A program made the translations under genes and the position numbers. Below the pieces are notes generated by a model. It searched no databases. It was not told the origin of the DNA and saw only the letters and a program-made list of their open reading frames with translations. Below, one piece after another: positions 36,576 to 50,102 of a stretch of 64,000 bases of DNA. Positions within the stretch are counted from its first letter, which is position 1; the number at the start of each line of letters is the position of its first letter. Source of the stretch: Hyperoodon ampullatus. Taxonomy: Eukaryota > Chordata > Mammalia > Artiodactyla > Ziphiidae. The stretch spans positions 37,072,368-37,136,367 of the forward strand of contig OX457064.1 in NCBI GenBank assembly GCA_949752795.1. Reading direction: 5' to 3'.

Positions 36576-37469
36576 ATGAGAAGACAAAGAAACAGAAAAC
36601 AGATGAAGAAGCAAGGTAAAAACACACCAGAACTAACAAATAAACAGGAAATAGGCAGTCTACCTGAAAAAGAATTCAGAATAATGATAGTAAAGATGAT
36701 CCAAAATCTTGGAAATAGAATGGAGAAAATACAAGAAACATTTAACAAAGACCTACAAGAACTAAAGAGCAAACAAACAATGATGAACAACACAATAAAT
36801 GAAACTAAAAATTCTCTAGAAGGGATCAATAGCAGAATAACTGAGGCAGAAAAACGGATAAGTGACCTGGAAGATAAAATAGTAGAAATAACTACTGCAG
36901 AGCAGAATAAAGAAAAAAGAATGAAAAGAATTGAGGACAGTCTCAGAGACCTCTGGGACAACATTAAACACACCAACATTCAAATTATAGGGGTCCCAGA
37001 AGAAGAAGAGAAAAAGAAAGGGACTCAGAAAATGTTTGAAGAGATTATAGTTGAAAACTTCCCTAATATTGGAAAGGAAATAGTTAATCAAGTCCAGGAA
37101 GCACAGAGAGTCCCATATAGGATAAATCCAAGGAGAAACACACCAAGACAAATATTAATCAAACTATCAAAAAGTAAATAAAAAGAAAAAATATTAAAGG
37201 CAGCAAGGGAAAAAGAACAAATAACATACAAGGGAATCTCCATAAGGTTAACAGCTGATCTTTCAGCAGAAACTCTGCAAGCAAGAAGGGAGTAGCAGGA
37301 CAGATTTCAAGTGATGAAAGAGAAAAACCGACAACTAAGATTACTCTACCCAGCAAGGATCTCATTCAGATTTGATGGAGAAATTGAAACCTTTACAGAC
37401 AAGCGAAAGCTAAGAGAATTCAGCACAACCAAACCAGCTTTACAACAAATGCTAAAGGAACTTCTCTAG
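36576..37469 (+). pseudogene. L1 ORF1p remnant, two in-frame stops
   Basis: From the ATG at 36,576 the frame runs to TAG at 37,467-37,469 (about 298 codons). It has internal stops at 37,179-37,181 and 37,293-37,295, the second a Trp codon turned TAG. The coiled-coil heptads and the RRM-like core are readable before the first stop. The C-terminal domain (ISFRFDGE) is cut off. Confidence 0.92.
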
Positions 37470-37526
37470 GCAGGAAACACAAGAGAGGAAAACACCTACA
37501 ATAACAAACCCAAAACAATTAAGAAA

Positions 37527-40500
37527 ATGGTAATAGGAACATACATATCGATAATTACCTTAAATGTGAATGGATTAAATGCTCCAACCAAAAGACATAG
37601 ACTGGCTGAATGGATACAAAAACAACACCCGTATGTATATATGCTGTCTACAAAAGACCCACTTCAGACTTAGGGACAAATACAGACTGAAAGTGAAGGG
37701 ATGGAAGAAGATATTCCATGCAAATGGAAATCAAAAGAAAGCTGGAGTAGCAATTCTCATATCAGACAAAATAGACTTTAAAATAAAGACTATTAGAAGA
37801 GACAAAGAAGGACACTACATAATGATCAAGGGATCAGCCCAAGAAGAAGATATAAAAATTGTAAATATTTATGCACACAATGTAGGAGCACCTCAAAATA
37901 TAAGGCAAATACTAACAGCCATAAAAGGGGAAATCGACAGTAACACAATCGTAGTAGGGGACTTTAACACCCCACTTTCACCAATGGACAGATCATCCAA
38001 AAGGAAAATAAATAAGGAAACACAAGCTTTAAATGGTACATTAAACAAGATGAACTTAATTGATATTTATAAGACATTCCATCCAAAAACAACAGAATAC
38101 ACACATTCTTCTCAAGTGCTCATGGAACATTCTCCAGGATAGATCATATCTTGGGTCACAAATCAAGCCTTGGTAAATTAAAGAAAATTGAAATTGTATC
38201 AAGTATCTTTTCTGACCACAACACTATGAGACTAGATATCAATTACAGGAAAAAATGTGTAAAAAATACAAACACATGGAGGCTAAACAATACATTACTT
38301 AATAACCAAGAGATCACTGAAGAAATCAAAAAGGAAATCAAAAAATACCTAGAAACAAATGACAATGAAAACAAGATGACCCAAAACTTATGGGATGCAG
38401 TAAAAGCAGTTCTAAGAGGGAAGTGTATAGCAATACAATCCTACCTTAAGAAACAAGTAACATCTCAAATAAACAACCTAACCTTACATCTAAAGCAATT
38501 AGAGAAAGAAGAACAAAAAACCCCTGAAGTTAGCAGAAGGAAAGAAATCATAAAGATCAGATCAGAAATAAATGAAAAAGAAATGAAGGAAACAATAGCA
38601 AAGATCAATAAAACTAAAAGTTGGTTCTTTGAGAAGATAAACAAAATTGATAAACCATTAACCAGACTCATCAAGAAAAAGAGGGAGAGGACTCAGAGCA
38701 ATAGAAGTAGAAATGAAAACGGAAAAGTAACAAGTGACACTGCAGAAATACAAAGGATCATGAGAGATTACTACAAGCAACTATATTGCAAAAAAATGGA
38801 CAACCTGGAAAAAACGGACAAATTCTTAGAAATGCACAACCTTCCAAGACTGAAGGAAGAAATACAATATATAAACAGACAAATCACAAGCACTGAAATT
38901 GAGACTGTGATTTAAAATCTTCCAGCAAACAAAAGCCCAGGACCAGATGGCTTCACAGGCGAATTCTATCAATCATTTAGAGAAGAGTTAACACCTAATT
39001 TTCTCAAACTCTTCCAAAATATAGCAGAGGGAGGAACACTCCCAAACTCATTCTACAAGGCCACCATCACCCTGATACCAAATCCAGACAAAGATGTCAC
39101 AGAGAAAGAAAACTACAGGCCAATATCACTGATGAACATAGATGCAAAAATCCTCAACAAAATACTAGCAAACAGATTCCAACAGCACATTAAAAGGATC
39201 ATACAACATGATCAAATGGGGTTTATCCCAGGAATACAAGGATTCTTCAATATACGCAAATCAATCAATGTGATATGCCATATTAACAAATTGAAGTAGA
39301 AAAACCATAAGATCATCTCAATAGATGCAGAGAAGGCTTTTGACAAAATTCAACACCCACTTATGATAAAAACCCTGCAGAAAGTAGGCACAGACGGAAC
39401 TTTCCTCAACATAATAAAGGCCGTATATGACAAACCCACAGCCAACATCATCCTCAACGGTGAAAAACTGAAACCATTTCCACTATGATCAGGAACAAGA
39501 CAAGGTTGCCCACTCTCACCAGTATTATTCAACATAGTTTTGGAAGGTTTAGCCACAGCAATCAGAGAAGAAAAAGAAATAAATGGAATCCAAATCAGAA
39601 AAGAAATAAAGCTGTCACTGTTTGCAGATGACATGATACTATACATAGAGAATCCTGAAGATGCCACCAGAAAACTACTAGAGATAATCAATGAACCTGG
39701 TAAAGCAGCAGGATACAAAATTAATTCACAGAAATCTCTTGCATTCCTATACACTAATGATGAAAAATCTGAAAGTGAAATTAAGAAAATATTCCCATTT
39801 ACCACTGCAACAAAACGAATAAAATACCTAGGAATCAACCTACCTAAGGAGAAAAAAGACCTGTATGCAGAAAACTATTAAGACACTGATGAAAGAAATT
39901 AAAGATGATACAAACAGATGGAGAGATATACCATGTTCTTGGACTGGAAGAATCAACATTATGAAAATGACTATACTACCCAAAGCAATCTACAGATTCA
40001 ATGCAATCCTTGATAGGGCCTTCTTCACAGAACTAGAACAAAAATCTTCAAAATTTGTATGGAAACACAAAAGACCCCAAATAGCTAAAGCAGTCTTGAG
40101 AAAGAAAAACGGAGTTGGAGGAATCAGGTTCCTGGTCTTCAGACTATACTACAAAGCTACAGTAATCAAGACAGTATGGTACTGGCACAGAAACAGAAAT
40201 ATAGATCAAACAGAAATATAGATCAATAGAAAGCCAGAGATAAACCCACGTACATATGGTCACCTTATCTTTGATAAAGGAGGCAAGAATATACAATGGA
40301 GAAAAGACAGATTCTTCAATAAGTGGTGCTGGGAAAGCTGGACAGCTACATGTAAAAGAATGAAATTAGAACATTCCCTAACACCATACACAAAAATAAA
40401 CTCAAAATGGATTAAAGACCTAAATGTAAGGTCAGACACTGTCAAACTCTTAGAGGAAAACATAGGCAGAACACTCTATGACATAAATCATAGCAAGATC

Positions 40501-41355
40501 CTTTTTGATCCACCTCCTAGAGAAATGGAAATAAAAACAAAAATAAACAAATGGGACCTAATGAAACTTCAAAGCTTTTGCACAGCAAAGGAAACCATAA
40601 ACAAGATGAAAAGACAATGCTCAGAATGGGAGAAAATATTTGCAAATGAAGCAACTGACAAAGGATTAATCTCCAAAATTTACAAGCAGCTCATGCAGCT
40701 CAATACCAAAAAAACAAACAACCCAATCCAAAAATGGGCAGAAGACCTAAATAGACATTTCTCCAAAGGTATACAGATTGCCAACAAACACATGAAAGAA
40801 TGCTCAATATCACTAATCATTAGAGAAATGGAAATCAAAATTACAATGCGATATCATCTCACACCAGTCCGAGGGCCCATCATCAAAAAATCTAGAAACA
40901 ATAAATGCTGGAGAGGGTGTGGAGAAAAGGGAACCCTCATACACTGTTGGTGGGAATGTAAATTGATACAGCCACTATGGAGAACGGTATGGAGGTTCCT
41001 TAAAAAACTACAAATAGAACTACCATATGAATGAGCAATCCCACTACTGGGCATATACCTTGAGAAAACCATAATTGAAAAGGAGTCATGTACCACAATG
41101 TTCATTGCAGCTCTATTTACAATAGCCAGGAGATGGAACCAACTTAAGTGTCCATCGACAGATGAATGGATATAGAAGATGTGGCAGATATACAGAATGG
41201 AATATTACTCTGCCATAAAAAGAAACGAAATTGAGTTATTTGTAGTGAGGTGGATGGACCTTGAGTTTGTCATACAGAGTGAAGTAAGTCAGAGAGAGAA
41301 AAACAAATACCATATGCTAACACATATATATGGAATCCAAAAAAAAAGGTCATGA
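37527..41355 (+). pseudogene. L1 ORF2p remnant (endonuclease and reverse transcriptase)
   Basis: It starts MVIGTYISIITLNVNGL at 37,527. A frameshift follows within about 120 bases (near 37,630), another near 38,100 and several later stops. The endonuclease motif GDFNT is intact, as is the later SDHN. The RT FADD is at 39,621-39,632. The longest C-terminal segment, 40,360-41,034, carries the Cys-rich [14 protein letters not shown] motif. It is not a working enzyme. Confidence 0.93.
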
Positions 41356-41737
41356 AGAACCTAGGGGTAAGATGAGAATAAAGATGCAGACCTACTAGAG
41401 AATGGACTTGAGGACACGCGGAGTGGGACAGATAAGCTGGGACAAAGTGAGAGAGTGCTAGTGTATATATGGACATATATACACTACCAAATGTAAAATA
41501 GATAGCTAGTGGGAAGCAGTCACATAGCACAGGGAGATCAGCTCAGTGCTTTGTGACCTGCTAGAAAGGTGGGGTATGGAGGGTGGGAGGGAGGGAGATG
41601 CAAGAGGGAAGAGATATGGGGATATATGTATATGTATAACTGAATCACTTTGTTATACAGCAGAAACTAACACACCACTGTAAAGCAATTATACTCCAAT
41701 AAAAATGTTAAAAACAACAACAAAAAAGGATCCAGGG

Positions 41738-42129
41738 ATCCCTGGAGAAGTGGTTGATTCCAGGCCTGTGTCAGGGAAAATACAAGGTATTTCTGGAATA
41801 TCTTCTGGTGACAGAAAACAATGAAAGGCTCAGAGAGATAGGGGCATGTCAGTAGGGCATATAAGGCAAGGTGAAAGAGCTCCCAATGGCCAAAGCTGTG
41901 ACAATCTGAGGAACAAAATAAACAATGATAGTACTGGATTATAAGCCATAGAGTCAAGTAAGTATCCAGAAATCCTTATAGAGATTAAAAAATAATAGAA
42001 TAAATACAGAAAAGAAGAAATAGCTCTGTCTAAGGAAAACTTTCAACTATTAAGTATAGAAGAAATGAGGGAAATAGAAAATAATCACTTGACCAAGATA
42101 TTGTAATAAAGTGATCAAGGTTTACATCT
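41738..42129. other. Intronic sequence, probably old L1 flank
   Basis: No clear family. It leads into the L1M relic and may be part of it. Confidence 0.4.
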
Positions 42130-42605
42130 CCAGTGATAAGACATATTAACATCACTACTCCCTGAGATAGGCAGATCAGTTCTATAGTATTCTGGCTAAA
42201 AACATACAACCTCAAATCTAATAATGAGAAAATATCAAACAAACCCAAATTTGGGATATTTACAAAATAAACTGACCAGTACACTTTAAAAGTCATGGTC
42301 AGGAAAGACTAAGGACTTGCTACAGGTTGTAGGAGACTAAGGAGACATGACATCTAAGTGCAATGTGAGGCTCTGGATTGGATACTGGAACAGAAAAAGG
42401 ACAATCATGGGAAAACTTTGGTTCCACATAAAATCTGTAGCTTAGCTAACAGTATTATACAAATATTAATTTCTTAATTTTGATAATTGTGCTGTGGTTA
42501 TGTAAGTATTAACATTAGGGGAAGCTGGGTGTAGGGCATACAGGAACTCTGTGCTATTCTTATAACTTTTCTGTAAGTCCAATAGTATTTTAAAATAAAA
42601 TGCTA
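42130..42605 (+). mobile_element. Old L1 (L1M class) 3'-end relic
   Basis: ATCAAACAAACCCAAATTTG, AGGAGACATGACATCTAAGT, GGATTGGATACTGGAACAG and TTTTGATAATTGTGCTGTGG, with the end TTTTAAAATAAAATGC, follow ancient L1 3' text in order. Confidence 0.65.
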
Positions 42606-44306
42606 CCAAGTATCAGAATCCAAAAAAGTGAATAGATGTATAACAAAAAGTGAGGATGTGAGAGTTGTCAACAAACAGATATTTTAAGTAAATTTCCAGA
42701 AAAGGGAAATTCCAGAAAAGGTGCATATTAAAAGAATGAAACAAAAAGAAGCCTACCACAGAAGAGACGGGAGACATTCTACCCAATGGAACCCCACTGA
42801 AGAAACAGGTATGGTGAAGGAAAAAGAGGCAGGACTGAAAACAAGAAATTTTAAAATGTTAGCTGGTTTAGAAGACCAGGACTATAGCTCAACACCTTAA
42901 TTACGTTTCCTCTATGCCAGCAACCCAGGGAAAACATTCAGATGATTCTTCCTTAAGAAAAGGATGTGTCTGGAGAAAGCCAAGCCCTCTAATGTGGATA
43001 CTGTCCCCCACGTACAGTCATTTAAGAAGATACAGAAACCATGAGCCATCTTCTGGAATGCTAACCCTAAGTGGGATTTGGCGGTTCATACACTCTAACC
43101 CACAGTGGCTGACACAGAGCTCCCAGTTGACCCATTTACACAACCACAGGGAAAACTGATACCAGTTACTACTTTCATAAATATCAATGGCAAATTAGGA
43201 ATATCCCAGCATATATAAGGAGACACAATATTATGAAGAAAAACAAGTTTAAAATAAACATAAACAACTCTGGACAAAACAGAGATAGTTCAGGAACAGA
43301 AATAATAATCTCAAAGAGATTCAAGAAAACATTTTATCTAAAATGCAGATATGTTGTTATGAAAAAGAACAATTAAAGAACAAGGGAAGCACTTAAAGAT
43401 AAAACTGCAATTGCATAAATTAGTAAGGTATCTGAAAAAGTAAAAATTAAAGTAGTCCCTTATAAAAGGAAGCAGATAAAATATATAATGATAAGTGGGA
43501 AAACAGACATAAATGATCAATATAGAAGTCCTGTATTTGAATAATAGGGTCCGTGAGAATGCTGAGAAAGAGAGAGGAGAAAATTTTCAACTAGTAGCAG
43601 GAGATAATTTTAGGAACTGAAGAATGACTCAAGTCTCCAGATTTGATAAGTCTAACCACTGCCAAGCTCTACGTATAACAACATATACACACTTAGACAT
43701 ATTCTCATGAAACTTCAAATCCCCAGAGATCCTTAAAAAAAAAAGTTATCCTCAAAAAGAGATGAAGAATGAGATTGGCATTAAACTCCTAATCAGCAAC
43801 ACTGAATGTCCTTACATTCTGAGGGAAAATTATTATTATTATTATTATTTTTGTGGTAAGCGGGCCTCTCACTGTTGTGGCCTCTCCCGTTGCGGAGCAC
43901 AGGCTCCAGACATGCAGGCTCAGCGGCCATGGCTCATGGGCCCAGCCGCTCCACGGCATGTGGGATCTTCCCGGACCGGGGCACGAACCCGTGTCCCCTG
44001 CATCGGCAGGTGGACTCTCAACCACTGCGCCACCAGGGAAGCCCGGGAAAAGTATTTTTAATCTTTAATTCTACTTCCAGCCATTAAATACTAGGATTAA
44101 AGTATGTTAAACATACTTTAAGACATGTAAGGACTCAGAAGTTTAATTTCAACGTACTCTTTCTGAATAATTCACTTGAGAATGTACTTCTACATAGCAA
44201 GGAAGTAAATCAAAGAAATAGACAGGCATAGGACCAAAGCAGTATATATATCATAGGAGAATGATAAAGAGGGCCCACTCAGGACTTGTGCATGTATTTC
44301 TTTGCT
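42606..44306 (+). mobile_element. HAL1/old L1 relic, split by a SINE
   Basis: GAGAGAGGAGAAAATTTTCA, GGAGATAATTTTAGGAACTG and, after the SINE, AAGACATGTAAGGACTCAGA resemble HAL1 in order. The first part (to about 43,270) is less certain. The compound L1 inserted at its right end. Confidence 0.45.
43830..44044 (-). mobile_element. Young CHR SINE with a (TAA)n-type tail
   Basis: The tail reads TTATTATTATTATTATTATT on the plus strand instead of pure T. The body is the short form and ends CACCAGGGAAGCCC. The direct repeat GGGAAAA lies at 43,823-43,829 and 44,045-44,051. Confidence 0.93.
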
Positions 44307-45152
44307 AGAAAACAAATGACTGCACAATCACAACTAGCTGCTGGACAATCATCGACAGGAAGACACTGGAACTCACCAAAAAAGATACCTCACATCCAAA
44401 GACAAAGAAGCCACAATGAGACGGTAGGAGGGGTGCAATCACAGTAAAATCAAATCCCGTAACTGGTGGGTGGGTGACTCACAGGCTAGCAACACTTATA
44501 CCACAGAAGTCCACCCACTGGGGTGAAGGTTCTGAGCCGCACGTCAGGCTTCCCAACCTGGGGGTCTGGCAACAGGAGGAGGAATTCCTAGAGAATCAGA
44601 CTTTGAAGCCTAGTGGGAATTGATTGCAGGATCACAACAGGACTGGGGGAAACAGAGACTCCACTCTTGGAGGGCACACACTAAGTAGTGTGTGCACTGG
44701 GACCCAGGGGAAGGAGCAGTGACGCCAGGGGAGACTGAACAAGACCTACCTGCTAGTGTTGGAGGGTCTCCTGCAGAGGCGGGGAGTGGCTCTGTCTAAC
44801 CATGGGTACAAGGACATGGGCAGCAGAAGTTCTGGGAAGTACTCCTTGGCGAGAGCCCTCCCAGGGTCCATCATTAGACCCACTAAAGAGCCCAGGGAGG
44901 CTCCAGTGTTGGGTTGCCTCAGGCCAAACAATCAACAGGGAGGGAACCCAGCCCCACCCATCAACAGTGAGGTGGATTAAAGTTTTACTGACCTCTGCCC
45001 AGCAGAGCAACAGCCAGCTCTACCCACCACCAGTCCCTCCCATCAAGCCTCTTAGATAGCCTCATCCACCAGAGGGCAGACAGCAGAAGCAAGAAGAACT
45101 ATAATCCTGCAGGCTGTGGAACAAAAACCACATTCACAGAATAAAAGACAAG

Positions 45153-46050
45153 ATGAAAAGGCAGAGGGCTATATACCAGATGAAGGAACAAGATAAAACC
45201 CCAGAAAAACAACTAAATGAAGTGGAGATAGGCAACCTTCCAGAAAAATAATTCAGAATAATGACAGTGAAGATGATCCAGGACCTCAGAAAAAGAATGG
45301 AGGCAAAGATCGAGAAGATGCAAGAACTGTTTAACAAAGACCTAGAAGAATTAAAGAACAAAGAAACAGAGATGAACAATACAATAACTGAAATGAAAAC
45401 TACACTAGAAGGAATCAACAGCAGAATAACTGAGGCAGAAGAACAGATAAGTGACCTGAAAGACAGAATGGTGGAATTCACTGCTGTGGAACAGAATAAA
45501 GAAAAAAAGAATGAAAAGAAATGAAGACACCCTAAGAGACCTCTGGGACAACATTAAACGCAACAACATTTGCATTATATGGGTCCCAGAAGGAGAAGAG
45601 AGAGAGAAAGGACCAGAGAAAATATTTGAAGAGATTATAGTCCCTAACATGGGAAAGGAAATAGCCAGTCAAGTACAGGAGGCACAGCAAGTCCCATACA
45701 GGATAAACCCAAGGAGAAACACGCTGAGACACAGAATAATCAAATTGGCAAAAATTAAAGACAAAGAAAAATTATTGAAAGCAGCAAGGGAAAAACGACA
45801 AATAACATACAAGGGAACTCCCATAAGGTTAACAGCTGATTTCTCAGCAGAAACTCTACAAGCCAGAAGGGAGTGGCATGATAGACTTAAAGTGAAGAAA
45901 GGGAAGAACCTACAACCAAGATTACTCTACCAGGCAAGGATCTCATTCAGATTCAATGGAGAAATCAAAAGCTTTACAGACAAGCAAAAGCTAAGAGAAT
46001 TGAGAACCACCAAACCAGCTCTACAACGAATGCTAAAGGAACTTCTCTAA
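45153..46050 (+). pseudogene. L1 ORF1p remnant, stop plus frameshift
   Basis: It starts at the ATG at 45,153. A Glu codon has become TAA at 45,249-45,251. One extra A in the A-rich stretch near 45,505 shifts the frame, and the rest continues in another frame to the stop at 46,050. The coiled coil lies before the shift; the RRM-like and C-terminal domains (ARISFRFNGE) lie after it. Confidence 0.9.
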
Positions 46051-46108
46051 GTGGGAAACACAAGAGAAGAAAAGGACCAACAAAAACAAACCCAAAAGAA
46101 TTAAGAAA

Positions 46109-49100
46109 ATGGTCATAGGAACATACATATCAATAATTACCTTAAACGTGAATGGATTAAGTGCTCCAACCAAAAGACACAGGCTTGCTGAATGGATAAA
46201 AAAACAAGACCCATATATATGCTGTCTACAAGAGACCAACCTCAGACCTAGGCACATATTCAGACTGAAAGTGAGGGGATGGAAAAAGATATTCCATGCA
46301 ACTGGAAATCAAAAGAAAGCTGGAGTAGCTATACTCATATCAGAGAGAATAGACTTTAAAATAAAGAACGTTACAAAAGACAAGGAAGGACGCTACATAA
46401 TGATCAAGGGATCAATCCATGAAGAAGATGTAACAATTATAAATATATATGCACCATAGGAGCACCTCAATACATAAAGCAACTGCTAACAGCCCTAAAA
46501 GAGGAAATCAACAGTAATACAATAATGGTGTGGGACTTTAACACCTCACTTACACCAATGGACAGATCATCCAAAACAAAAATAAATAAGGAAACACAAG
46601 CTTTAAATGACATTATAGACCAGATAGATTTAATTGATATTTATAGGACATTTCATCCAAAAACAGGAGATTACACTTTCTTCTCAAGTGTGCACGGAAC
46701 ATTCTCCAGGATAGATCACATCTTGGGTCACAAATCAAGCCTCACTAAATTTGAGAAAATTGAAATCATATGAAGCATCTTTTCTGACCACAACGCTATG
46801 AGTTTAGAAATGAATTACAGGGAAAAAACATAAAAAACACAAACACATGGAGGCTAAACAATATGTTACTAAATAACCAAGAGGTCACTGAAGAAATCAA
46901 AGAGGAAATCAAAAAATACCTAGAGACAAATGACAATGAAAACACGACAATCCAAAACCTATGGGATGCAGCAAAAGCAGTTCTAAGAGGGAGTTTAAAG
47001 CTATACAAGCCTACCTCAAGAAACAAAAAAATCTCAAGTAAATAATCTCACCTTAAACCTAAAGGAACTAGCAAAAGAACAAACAAACCCAAGGTTAGCA
47101 GAAGGAAAGAAATCATAAAGATCAGCGCAGAAATAAAAGAAATAGAAACAAAGAAAACGACAGCAAAGATCAATAAAACTAAAAGCTGTTTCTTTGAGAA
47201 GATAAACAAAATTGATAAACCATTAGCCAGACTCATCAAGAAAAAGAGGGAGAGGATTGAAATCAATAAAATTAGAAATGAAAAAGGAGAAGTTACAACA
47301 GACACCGCAGAAATACAAATCATCCTAGGAGACTACTACAAGCAACTCTATGCCAATAAAACGGACAACCTGGAAGAAATGGACAAATTCTTAGAAAGGT
47401 ATAACATGACTGAGCCAGGAAAAAACAGAAAATATGAACAGACCAATCACAAGTAATGATATTGAAACTGTGATTAAAAATCTTCCAACAACAAAAGTCC
47501 AGGACCAGATGGCTTCACAGGTGTATTCTATGAAACATTTAGAGAAGAGCTAACACCCATCCTTCTCAAAGTCTTCCAAAAGATTGCAGAGGAAGGAACA
47601 CTCCCAAACTCATTCTATGAGGCCACCATCATACTGATGCCAAAACCAGACAAAGACACTACAAAAAAGGAAATTAAAGATCAATATCACTGATGAATAT
47701 AAATGTAAAAATCCTCAACAAAATACTACCAAACAGAATCCAACAACATATTAAAAGGATCATGCACCATGATCAAGTGGGATTTATCCCAGGGATGCAA
47801 GGATTCTTCAATATACACAAATCAATCAATGTGATACACCATAGTAACAAATTGAAGAATAAAAACCATATGATCATCTCAATAGACGCAGAAAAAGCTT
47901 TTGACAAAATTCAACACCCATTTATGATAAAAACTCTCCAGAAAGTGGGCAGAGAGGGACCCTACCTCAACATAATAAAGGCTGCATACGACAAACCCAG
48001 AGCAAACATCATACTCAATGGTGAAAAACTGAAAGCATTTCCTCTAAGATCAGGAATGAGACAAGGATGTCTACTCTCACCACTATTATTCAACATAGTT
48101 TTGGAAGTCCTAGCCACGGCAATCACAGAAGAAAAAGAAATAAAAGGAATACAAATTGGAAAAGAAGAAGTAAAACTGTCACTGTTTGCAGATGACATGA
48201 TACTATACATAGAGAATCTTGAAAATGCCACCAGAAAACTACTAGAGCTAGTCAATGGATTTGGTAATGTTGCAGGACACAAAATTAATGCACAGAAATC
48301 TCTTGCATTCCTATACACTAATGATGAAAAATCTGAAAGAGAAATTATGGAAACACTCCCATTTACCGCTGCAACAAAAAGAATAAAATACCTAGGAATA
48401 AACCTACCTAGGGAGACAAAAAGACCTGTATGCAGAAAACTATAAGACACTGATGAAACAAATAAAGATGATACCAACAGATGGAGAGATATACTATGTT
48501 CTTGGATTGGAAGAATCAATATTGTGAAAATGAGTATACTACCCAAAGCAATCTACAGATTCAATGCAATCCCTATCAAACTACCAATGGTATTTTTTAC
48601 GGAACTAGAACAAATCATCTTAAAATTTGTATGGAGACACAAAAGATCCCAAATAGCCAAAGTAGTCTTGAGGGAAAAAAACAAGAGCTGGAGGAATCAG
48701 ACTCCCTGACTTCAGACTATACTACAAAGCTACAGTAATCAAGACAATATGGTACTGGCACAAAAACAGAAATATAGATCAGTGGAACAAGATAGAAAGC
48801 CCAGAGATAAACCCATGCACATATGGTCAACTAATCTATGACAAAGGATGCAAGGATATACAATAGCAAAAAGACAGTCTCTTCAATAAGTGGTGCTGGG
48901 AAAACATGTAAAAGAATGAAATTAGAACACTCCCTAACATCATACACAAAAATAAACACAAAATGGATTCGAGACCTAAATGTAAGACTGGACACTATAA
49001 AACCCTTAGAGGAAAACATGAAGAACACTCTTTGACATAAATCACAGCAAGATCTTTTGTGATCCACCTCCTAGAATAATGGAAATAAAAACAAAAATAA

Positions 49101-49890
49101 ACAAATGGGACCTAATGAAACTTCAAAGCTTTTGCACAGCAAAGTAAACCATAAACAAGATGAAAAGACAACCCTCAGAATGGGAGAAAATATTTGCAAA
49201 CGAATCAACGGGCAAAGGATTAATCTCCTAAATATATAAACAGCTCATGCAGCTCAATATTAAAGAAACAAACAACTCAATCCACAAATGGGCAGAAGAC
49301 CTAAATAGACATTTCTCCAAAGAAGACATACAGATAGCCAAGAAGCACATGAAAAGCTGCTCAACATCACTAATTATTAGAGAAATGCAAATCAAAAGTA
49401 CAATGAGGTATCAACTCACACCAGTTAGAATGGGCATCATCAGAAAATCTACAAACAACAAATGCTGGAGAGGGTGCGGAGAAAAGGGAACCCTGTTGCA
49501 CTGTTGGTGGGAATGTAAATTGATACAGCCACTATGGAGAACAGTATGGAGGGTCCTTAAAAAACTAAAAATAGAATTACCATATGACCCAGCAATCCCA
49601 CTACTGAGCATATACCCAGAGAAAACCATAATTCAAAAATACACATGCATCCCAATGTTCAGTGCACCACTATTTACAATAGCCAGGTCATGGAAGCAAC
49701 ATAAATGCTCATCGACAGACTAACAGATAAAGAAGTTTGGTACATATATACAATGGAATATTACTTGGCCATAAAAAGGAATGAAATTGAGTCATTTGTT
49801 GAGACATGGATGGATCTAGAGACTGTCATACAGAGTGAAATAAGTCAGAAAGAGAAAAACAAATATCATATATTAACGCATGTATGTTGA
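46109..49890 (+). pseudogene. L1 ORF2p remnant (endonuclease and reverse transcriptase)
   Basis: It starts MVIGTYISIITLNVNGL at 46,109. The first stop is at 46,457-46,459, where bases are missing in the INIYAP region. The catalytic block reads WDFNT instead of GDFNT. The longest segment, 47,693-48,445, covers the RT palm with FADD at 48,185-48,196. The C-terminal Cys-rich segment is at about 49,460-49,530. Several frameshifts; not functional. Confidence 0.92.
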
Positions 49891-50102
49891 ACCTAGAAAA
49901 TAGTACAGATGAACCGGTTTGCAGGGCAGAAGTTGAGGCACAGATGTAGAGAAGAAACGTATGGACACCAAGGGAGGAAAACCATGGTGTGGTGGGGATG
50001 CTGGTGTGATGAATTGGGCGATTGGGATTGACATGTATACACCTATGTGTATAAAACTGATGACTAATAAGAAGCTGCAGTATAAAAAAACAAACAAAAA
50101 AA

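Larger units (their letters stand above)
35933..41722 (+). mobile_element. Full-length L1 LINE with perfect 15-bp TSD, antisense to HDAC9
   Basis: It begins GAGGAGCTTCATGATGGCAG, the 5' terminus of a different 5'-UTR class from the other two L1s, followed by a short 5' UTR, ORF1 and ORF2 remnants and a 3' UTR. AATAAA is at 41,698-41,703 and the A-rich tail ends at 41,722. The TSD AAAAAGGATCCAGGG lies at 35,918-35,932 and 41,723-41,737. The 3' UTR is of the TATACAGCAGAAACTAACAC type. Length is 5.79 kb. Confidence 0.96.
44323..50102 (+). mobile_element. L1 LINE, long copy, part of a compound insertion
   Basis: The 5' UTR starts at CACAATCACAACTAGCTGCT, about 60 bp short of the corresponding 5' end of the minus-strand copy. 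The shared 5'-UTR text (GGTGGGTGACTCACAGGC) places it in the same subfamily as that copy, not the one at 35,933. ORF1 and ORF2 remnants follow, then a 3' UTR ending GAAGCTGCAGTATA with an A-rich run at 50,083-50,102. The 16-bp TSD AGAAAACAAATGACTG lies at 44,307-44,322 and again only at 50,981-50,996. This places the following 880 bp inside the same insertion. Confidence 0.95.
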
